Assembly: GCA_050744165.1 (NCBI GenBank)
Contig: JBOGGN010000126.1
Coordinates: 1 to 10,816 of the forward strand
Length of the DNA: 10,816 nucleotides
Origin: JBOGGN01 sp050744165
GTDB lineage: Bacteria; Actinomycetota; Acidimicrobiia; Acidimicrobiales; Palsa-688
Direction of reading: 5' to 3'
In this document: one piece after another, positions 7,034 through 10,816 of the stretch
Numbering within the stretch: position 1 is the stretch's first letter
Layout: every line of letters starts with the position of its first letter
Made by a program: the position numbers and the translations under genes
Notes under the pieces: model-generated
The model's database searches: none
Seen by the model: only the letters and a program-made list of their open reading frames with translations
What the model was told of the DNA's origin: nothing

Positions 7034-7273
7034 TTATTCCAACACATCCTTGGGGGAAACGTCGTCGTCACCCTCCATAGGATCGTCCACGGAAGACGAC
7101 TCCTGGACGATGGGGGCCGTCTGCTCGGCGTGGGCGGATGTATGGCCACCCCCGGTGTTGCGGACCACCACCTGGTTCACCCTTGTTGCGAAGTTGATAC
7201 GCCCTCCGCCCTTCGCCTGGGCGTCTCGGAGGGCCTGACGAACCTGTGCTTCGATGCGCTCCCGCAGTCCCAT
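7034..7273 (-). CDS. Peptide 2: divergent 79-aa companion peptide
   Basis: ATG 7273 has AGGA 4 bp upstream. The N-terminus (MGLRERIEAQVRQALRDAQA) is an amphipathic helix unrelated to the leaders of the other peptides. The middle, RINFATRVNQVVVRN, then GGGHTSAHAEQTAPIVQ (about residues 40-57), ends like peptide 3 (AQQTAPIVQ). An acidic tail (DDPMEGDDDVSPKD) follows. It is the first gene of the minus-strand operon with peptide 1 and the exported protein, and starts 117 bp from the divergent peptide 3. The shared QTAPIVQ suggests the same assembly or recognition partner with a different leader. The reading frame is real to judge by operon spacing, RBS and the shared motif; function is unknown. 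Confidence 0.75.
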   Translation of the reverse strand: MGLRERIEAQVRQALRDAQAKGGGRINFATRVNQVVVRNTGGGHTSAHAEQTAPIVQESSSVDDPMEGDDDVSPKDVLE

Positions 7274-7390
7274 GGGGTCGTCCTACCCCATTCCTGGCGG
7301 TTTGATCGCAGAAAGCCTCGGGAATACCCAAGACACCGGCAAGGGGGAGTTCGCCCTGCGCCGGTGCCGCGAGAACCAAGGAGACTATAA
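7274..7390. promoter_or_regulatory. Divergent intergenic region, peptide 2 / peptide 3
   Basis: These 117 bp must hold start signals for two divergent units. TTGATC at 7302-7307 could be a plus-strand -35, but no TAnnnT follows at 16-18 bp. AAGGAG at about 7379-7384 is the ribosome binding site of peptide 3. No clear operator palindrome was found. Confidence 0.4.
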
Positions 7391-7594
7391 ATGAGTGACG
7401 AGTACCGCAAGCTTTCGCGCGGGGAGTTGGATTCCCTGGCGGGCGAGGAGCTGCCCGAGCGGGCAGCGATGTCGCTGATCAACGCCAACATTGCGGCGCC
7501 GGTGAACCTGGCCGCCGCCTTGAACGTGGCGTCTGACAACTCCATCGCCTACGCGAACGCCCAGCAGACCGCCCCGATCGTCCAGACAAACTAG
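7391..7594 (+). CDS. Peptide 3: 67-aa leader-type precursor peptide paralogue
   Basis: ATG 7391 follows AAGGAG with 7 bp spacing. The leader-like N-terminus MSDEYRKLSRGELDSLAGEE is followed by the conserved LPERAAMSLINANIAAPVN (21-39). The C-terminal part is NSIAYANAQQTAPIVQTN (50-67), in which Ala alternates with polar or aromatic residues, a pattern suited to a beta-strand. By hand alignment about 50 of 67 residues equal peptide 5, although the DNA differs at many third positions, which indicates selection on the protein. It is followed 22 bp later by peptide 4 in the same operon. AYANAQQTAPI also resembles FAYAQQYVFSP in the exported protein. There are no Cys residues and no classical double-Gly cleavage site. 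Confidence 0.9.
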   Translation: MSDEYRKLSRGELDSLAGEELPERAAMSLINANIAAPVNLAAALNVASDNSIAYANAQQTAPIVQTN

Positions 7595-7616
7595 AATCAG
7601 GAGAGACCAAAAGAAA

Positions 7617-7823
7617 ATGGCTGACGAATATCGTAAGGTGAATCGTGAGGAGCTCGACGCCCTGGCGGGCGAGGCCCTTCCTGAGCGAGCCGCTATGTCC
7701 CTGATCAACGCCAACCTGGCCATCCCGGTCAACGCCGCGGTGGCCGCCAACGTTTTGTCGGACGGCTCCTATGCCGGTGCCAACGCTCTGCAGGGCACCC
7801 CGATCAACCAGGGCAACCTGTAG
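7617..7823 (+). CDS. Peptide 4: 68-aa leader-type precursor peptide paralogue
   Basis: ATG 7617 begins 22 bp after the peptide 3 stop. The best Shine-Dalgarno (AGGAG, 7599-7603) is 13 bp upstream, longer than usual, so translation may be weaker or coupled. The leader MADEYRKVNREELDALAGEA and the block LPERAAMSLINANLAIPVNA are conserved; the C-terminal part GSYAGANALQGTPINQGNL differs most from peptides 3 and 5, with more Gly. It ends 25 bp before a strong hairpin (7849-7880) that should terminate the peptide 3-4 transcript. It probably arose by tandem duplication with peptide 3. Confidence 0.9.
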   Translation: MADEYRKVNREELDALAGEALPERAAMSLINANLAIPVNAAVAANVLSDGSYAGANALQGTPINQGNL

Positions 7824-7848
7824 CACCTGTTCTACCCAAAGAGCATTA

Positions 7849-7880
7849 TGGAGGCGGCGCCAGCACTGGCGCCGCCTCCA
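7849..7880. terminator. Bidirectional hairpin terminator between peptides 4 and 5
   Basis: A perfect inverted repeat: GGAGGCGGCGCC (7850-7861), loop AGCACT (7862-7867), GGCGCCGCCTCC (7868-7879), extended by a T-A pair to a 13-bp, very GC-rich stem. It lies exactly between the converging stops of peptide 4 (7823) and peptide 5 (7905). There is no strong T-run on either side, as is common for actinobacterial terminators. Confidence 0.85.
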
Positions 7881-7904
7881 ACTTCGTCTGCGTTTGAACG
7901 GTGA

Positions 7905-8108
7905 CTAGTTGCCTTGGATGATTGGCGCAGTCTGGCTGGCGTTGGCGGACGCAATCGACCCATCAGACAGCGCGTTGAGAGCCACGGCGGCATTGATTGG
8001 TGCTGCCACGTTGGCGTTGATCAAGGACATGGCAGCTCGCTCCGGAATGGCTTCTCCAGCCATCTCGTCAAGTTCCTCTCGCGTCAGCTTTCGATACTCA
8101 TCACTCAT
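7905..8108 (-). CDS. Peptide 5: 67-aa leader-type precursor peptide paralogue
   Basis: I choose ATG 8108 because AAAGGACG lies just upstream and the protein then starts MSDEYRKL like its paralogues; the frame stays open to 8180 without support. The N-terminal half (MSDEYRKLTREELDEMAGEA) and the block PERAAMSLINANVAAPINAA match the family, and the C-terminal part is GSIASANASQTAPIIQGN. Codon use is visibly less GC-rich than in peptide 3. It is alone on the minus strand, convergent with peptides 3-4 and divergent from the M50 protease gene 166 bp away, so it probably has its own promoter. Confidence 0.9.
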   Translation of the reverse strand: MSDEYRKLTREELDEMAGEAIPERAAMSLINANVAAPINAAVALNALSDGSIASANASQTAPIIQGN

Positions 8109-8274
8109 AGCTTCGTCCTTTCGAAGAGTAGTGAACAGGCAACCCGAGTCATTCCCTCGAATGGGACTGGGAAACGCCACAGCTGGGCGGCAAGGGGATT
8201 GGGCCGGTTGGCAAGAGGGAAGGAAGCGAGCCGAAACCGCTTATCGCGTGGCGGTCCAGTCCTGAGGAGTCGCT
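8109..8274. promoter_or_regulatory. Divergent intergenic region, peptide 5 / M50 protease
   Basis: 166 bp that should contain promoters for peptide 5 (minus) and the protease operon (plus). GAGGAG at 8264-8269, 5 bp before TTG 8275, is a strong ribosome binding site and fixes the unusual TTG start of the protease. On the minus strand TACTCT (about 8129-8134) is a possible -10 for peptide 5, with only a poor -35. No repeat shared with the peptide 2/3 intergenic region was convincing. Confidence 0.45.
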
Positions 8275-10050
8275 TTGACCCTGGCGCCCGAACAACCTTC
8301 TACCACGACGGGGGCGGATCCGAACGCCACCCGTCCGATGCCAGTGGCGACCCGCCCGGCGAGCGGCGAAGCGAACCCGAAGCTCGCCGAAGGGGTGCAA
8401 CTGATCGGGGAGTACGAGGGGTCGGGTTACAAGGAGGCGCCGTCCATGGTGCGCCGGCCCGACGGACAGGTCATCCAGCTCCCGGACTTGCTGTACCGGC
8501 TGACCACCTTGGCGGACGGAACACGCAACGACGCCCAGTTGGCCCGGGAGCTGGGCGAGCAGATCCACCGCCAGTTGGACCCAGACGATGTCCAGTTCCT
8601 GGTGGACGAGAAGCTGCGCCCACTAGGGGTCCTGGCCGCCGCAGACGGCAGCAGCCCGGTAACCGAGAAGGCGGATCCGTTCCTCGCCTTCCGCTTCCGG
8701 GTCGGAGTCATCTCGGAAAAGACCTCGGGTGTCCTCGGCAGCATCTTCAAGCCCCTCTTCTTCCCGCTGATCGTGCTCGCCGCCATCGTTGCCCTCGTGG
8801 CGGCAGACATCTGGTTGTTCTTCGTCCATGGTGTCGCCCAGGCACTACGCCAGTCGCTTCTCCACCCCGCCATCTTCCTGCCGTTGTTTGCGGCGGTGGT
8901 CGTGGCGGCGGCTTTGCACGAGATCGGCCATGCCGCGGCATGCCGCTACGGTGGCGGCCACCCGGGCAAGATGGGCTGCGGTCTGTACCTGGCATGGCCG
9001 GCGTTCTACACCGATGTCACCGACTCCTACCGCCTGAGCAGGCGCTCCCGACTGCGGACCGACCTCGGTGGCATCTATCTCAACGTGCTGATCGTACTGG
9101 CCACCGTCGGTGTTTACCTCGCCACCCATTACGAGCCGATTCTGATGCTGGTGCTCATCGAGCACCTCGAGATCGTCCACCAGCTGCTACCAGTCATCCG
9201 CTTGGACGGCTACTACATCGTCTCCGACCTGACGGGGGTTCCCGACCTGTTCGCCCGGATCGGGCCCATCCTCAGCAGCGCCATCCCCGGGCGCCGACCC
9301 GACCAGCGGGTCACTGTCCTCAAGCCCTGGGTACGGTGGGCGGTCACGGCCTGGGTGATCATTGTGGTGCCGTTGCTGGGCTTCGAGTTGATCACCGTGC
9401 TCATCCAGCTGCCCCGGATCATGGCGACGGCCGGTCTGTCGGCCGACAAACTGTGGCACGACACGACTAAGGCCTTCGACGGCGGCAATGCACTCAACGG
9501 CGTGTCCGATGTCCTGCAAATGGTCGTCCTGGCGATTCCCATCATCGGCATGGTGCTCATGGTGTGGCGCTTCGGGAAACAAAGCGTGGCGTGGACCTGG
9601 AAGCACACGAACGGCAGACCGGTGTGGCGCGGCGCGTCGGGGGTGTTGGGCCTGGTGTTCTTGGCGCTTTTGGCCTTGGCCTGGATCCCGAGGCACAATT
9701 ATCGGTCGATCCAACCCGGGGAACGGGGCACCGTCGGCGAGGCCGCCGTGGCACTCCGGTATCTGCCCCAACATCCGGCGCAATTGGACCGCCAAGCGAC
9801 GGCCCACGACGTGGCAACGGTGAACTCCTCGTCGTCGACCACGGTCCCATCCACCACGGTCCCGTCCAACACCGTCCCGTCCACCACGGTGCCGGGGGCG
9901 TCGCCCAATGCTGGCGTCAACGGTGACACCTCGACCACGATCGAAAGCTTCTCGACGACGACCATCACGACCTTCTCACAGAGCTCGTCCACCTTGCCCG
10001 TCACGCGCACCAGCCAGTCCAATGTGACGACGCCGACTACCGTTCCCTAA
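8275..10050 (+). CDS. M50-family peptide zinc metalloprotease (YydH-like) with PqqD-like domain and TTVPS tail
   Basis: 591 aa from TTG 8275, supported by GAGGAG 5 bp upstream. Order of parts: a disordered N-terminus (1-40); a PqqD-like winged-helix domain (about 43-122, with QLPDLLYRLTTLADGTRNDA and DVQFLVDEKLRPLGVLA), a fold that binds leader peptides in RiPP systems; then about six membrane segments (near 163-184, 198-222, 267-283, 353-377, 412-430, 455-471). The M50 site is HEIGH (H215, E216, H219) in the second segment, and LDGYY (D311) supplies the third ligand. After the last segment comes PGERGTVGEAAVALRYLP, then a Ser/Thr/Val/Pro-rich tail (about 515-591) containing TTVPS repeats. 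It is related to 'putative peptide zinc metalloprotease' proteins such as YydH of the YydF epipeptide system. Peptide 6 follows 25 bp later in the same operon. The inferred job is to bind the leaders and cleave the precursors at or in the membrane. Confidence 0.93.
   Translation: MTLAPEQPSTTTGADPNATRPMPVATRPASGEANPKLAEGVQLIGEYEGSGYKEAPSMVRRPDGQVIQLPDLLYRLTTLADGTRNDAQLARELGEQIHRQLDPDDVQFLVDEKLRPLGVLAAADGSSPVTEKADPFLAFRFRVGVISEKTSGVLGSIFKPLFFPLIVLAAIVALVAADIWLFFVHGVAQALRQSLLHPAIFLPLFAAVVVAAALHEIGHAAACRYGGGHPGKMGCGLYLAWPAFYTDVTDSYRLSRRSRLRTDLGGIYLNVLIVLATVGVYLATHYEPILMLVLIEHLEIVHQLLPVIRLDGYYIVSDLTGVPDLFARIGPILSSAIPGRRPDQRVTVLKPWVRWAVTAWVIIVVPLLGFELITVLIQLPRIMATAGLSADKLWHDTTKAFDGGNALNGVSDVLQMVVLAIPIIGMVLMVWRFGKQSVAWTWKHTNGRPVWRGASGVLGLVFLALLALAWIPRHNYRSIQPGERGTVGEAAVALRYLPQHPAQLDRQATAHDVATVNSSSSTTVPSTTVPSNTVPSTTVPGASPNAGVNGDTSTTIESFSTTTITTFSQSSSTLPVTRTSQSNVTTPTTVP
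9838..9897 (+). repeat. Four in-frame 15-bp repeats encoding TTVPS-type units
   Basis: Four consecutive units encode TTVPS, TTVPS, NTVPS and TTVPG in the C-terminal tail of the M50 protease. The DNA copies differ at a few bases. The tail is low-complexity and resembles glycosylated, cell-wall-spanning linkers. Such tandem repeats can change copy number by slippage. Confidence 0.85.
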
Positions 10051-10075
10051 ATCCACCAGAAGAGGAGATTTCCCA

Positions 10076-10264
10076 ATGGCAGAGGAGCCCCGCAAAATGA
10101 CGGCCGAGGAACTTGACGCCATGGCCGGCGACGAGTTGCCTGAGCGCGCCGTCATGTCCATGATCAACGGGTCGAAACTGATCGTTCCGATTGGGACGCC
10201 CGTGCACATCGTGTCACCCGATCCGATCGTTAAGCCGACACCTATCGTCGAAGGTCAAGGCTGA
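10076..10264 (+). CDS. Peptide 6: 62-aa paralogue with a replaced C-terminal region
   Basis: ATG 10076 is preceded by AGAGGAG with 8 bp spacing and lies 25 bp after the protease stop, so it is the second gene of that operon. The leader (MAEEPRKMTAEELDAMAGDE) and LPERAVMSMING match the family through residue 32. After that the sequence is unlike the others: SKLIVPIGTPVHIVS, then PDPIVKPTPIVEGQG, rich in Pro, Ile and Val. The abrupt change right after the conserved block is the pattern expected of a conserved leader joined to a variable core. It has no Cys and no membrane segment. It is the copy most directly tied to the protease by operon. Confidence 0.88.
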   Translation: MAEEPRKMTAEELDAMAGDELPERAVMSMINGSKLIVPIGTPVHIVSPDPIVKPTPIVEGQG

Positions 10265-10816
10265 TCACCCGAGGCGTTGTCGTGATCGACGTCTCCGTCG
10301 GTCGATCGGAAGGCGGGGGCATCTTGACCGTTTCAGGGTGGCCATCGGCTGCTGCGCCGGGTGAGGACGCCGGCTCCAATGCCGTCCAGGCCAAGACCGC
10401 AGGGCCACCCAATCCTTCGCCACGTAGGAGGCGTTGAAGCCAGAGGTTGCGCCCAAGCGGTCGTCTTGCCCGATGAGAAGGCCTGGGGGGGTCGGTGGGG
10501 GCTCGGCGTGGCTTTTGGGGGTTCGCCGCCGACACCCCAATCACCCTGTCCGCCATGCTGCACGACGCCCTCGCCACGCCGCTGTCCGAGGCCACGAACT
10601 GGCGGGCCGAGAATCCGTCCCGCCTTCGTCAACCGCGAAGTGTGTGGCGGCAGCCGGACTGGTGCAGCGCCAAAACCCGGCAGATCCTCATTACCCTGTT
10701 CCGGTGCCGAGGCAAGCACGTCTGAGCCGCGCAGTTTCTTCCCTTTGTCCCCACAGGTGTCGCGAACAGGGGCTCTCCCGAATACGACTTCGACGACCTC
10801 CATCATTGGACTGGCG
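10265..10816. other. Intergenic region with no recognisable gene
   Basis: Apart from the weak hairpin at 10284, I see no supported gene in these 552 bp. A plus-strand frame reaching TGA at 10723-10725 (ATNWRAENPSRLRQP, then QILITLFRCRGKHV) and minus-strand frames across 10265-10540 look partly protein-like, but none has a ribosome binding site or a recognisable family. They may be remnants of decayed mobile DNA. No tRNA or CRISPR repeat is present. Confidence 0.5.
10284..10307 (+). terminator. Weak candidate terminator after peptide 6
   Basis: GATCGAC (10284-10290) and GTCGATC (10301-10307) are exact inverted repeats around a 10-base loop, 20 bp after the peptide 6 stop. The stem is only 7 bp and no T-run follows, so this is tentative. 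Confidence 0.3.

Noticed and set aside
7914..9470. A long 518-codon plus-strand open frame across peptide 5 and the M50 gene
   Set aside because: Its translation is Arg/Pro/Gly-rich and lacks domains. It overlaps the M50 protease frame, which has HEIGH, LDG and membrane segments, so it is a high-GC shadow.
6798..10264. Peptides as lanthipeptide, thiopeptide or sactipeptide precursors
   Set aside because: The peptides contain no Cys, and no LanB/LanM, YcaO or radical SAM gene lies in the window, so these classes are not supported.
10265..10816. Genes on either strand in the final segment
   Set aside because: The open frames lack ribosome binding sites and recognisable motifs and conflict with each other; none can be preferred.
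1..10816. CRISPR array, tRNA or rRNA genes
   Set aside because: No regularly spaced repeats or tRNA/rRNA-like sequence was noticed on reading the window. The only short tandem repeats are the coding TTVPS units.

Overview
The window looks like a chromosomal accessory region of a high-GC Actinomycetota bacterium. The grounds are GC-rich coding, GTG and TTG starts, leaderless-type promoters, a mycothiol-dependent maleylpyruvate isomerase family gene (mycothiol is an actinobacterial thiol) and a RelE-like toxin of a common actinobacterial type. The class cannot be fixed from the sequence; Acidimicrobiia would fit but is only a guess.

Left part (1-3400). The 3' end of an IS1380-family transposase enters from the left edge. 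Mostly non-coding sequence follows, then a minus-strand toxin-antitoxin pair: a HigB/RelE (Gp49)-like toxin first and an XRE-type antitoxin second, overlapping by 4 bp. A near-consensus promoter (TTGACG, 17 bp, TATACT) places the transcription start on the toxin's GTG codon. Next come about 1.1 kb of apparently decayed sequence, including one frameshifted reading frame, and a doubtful small membrane-protein ORF.

Middle (3500-6150). An apparently leaderless gene for a DinB/MDMPI-fold, mycothiol-dependent-type enzyme is followed 40 bp later by an S9-family prolyl oligopeptidase with an intact Ser-Asp-His triad. The two probably form an operon.

Right part (6170-10264). This is the most interesting region, a compact small-peptide/protease locus. 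It holds five paralogous peptides of 62-68 aa that share a leader-like N-terminus (core block PERAxMSxIN). A sixth, 79-aa peptide is unrelated at its N-terminus but ends in a similar QTAPIVQ motif. A 202-aa exported protein has two CxxC repeats that resemble the C-terminal halves of the peptides. A six-TM M50 metalloprotease has a PqqD-like N-terminal domain, HEIGH and LDG motifs and a Ser/Thr-rich TTVPS-repeat tail. The peptides lie in four transcription units of alternating direction: (peptide 2, peptide 1, secreted protein) minus; (peptides 3, 4) plus; (peptide 5) minus; (protease, peptide 6) plus. A perfect bidirectional hairpin terminator separates the two converging units. I infer that the peptides are precursors processed by the membrane protease, and that they or their products act at the cell surface with the exported protein. 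No modification enzyme or dedicated exporter is visible in the window. The last 550 bp (10265-10816) hold nothing recognisable.
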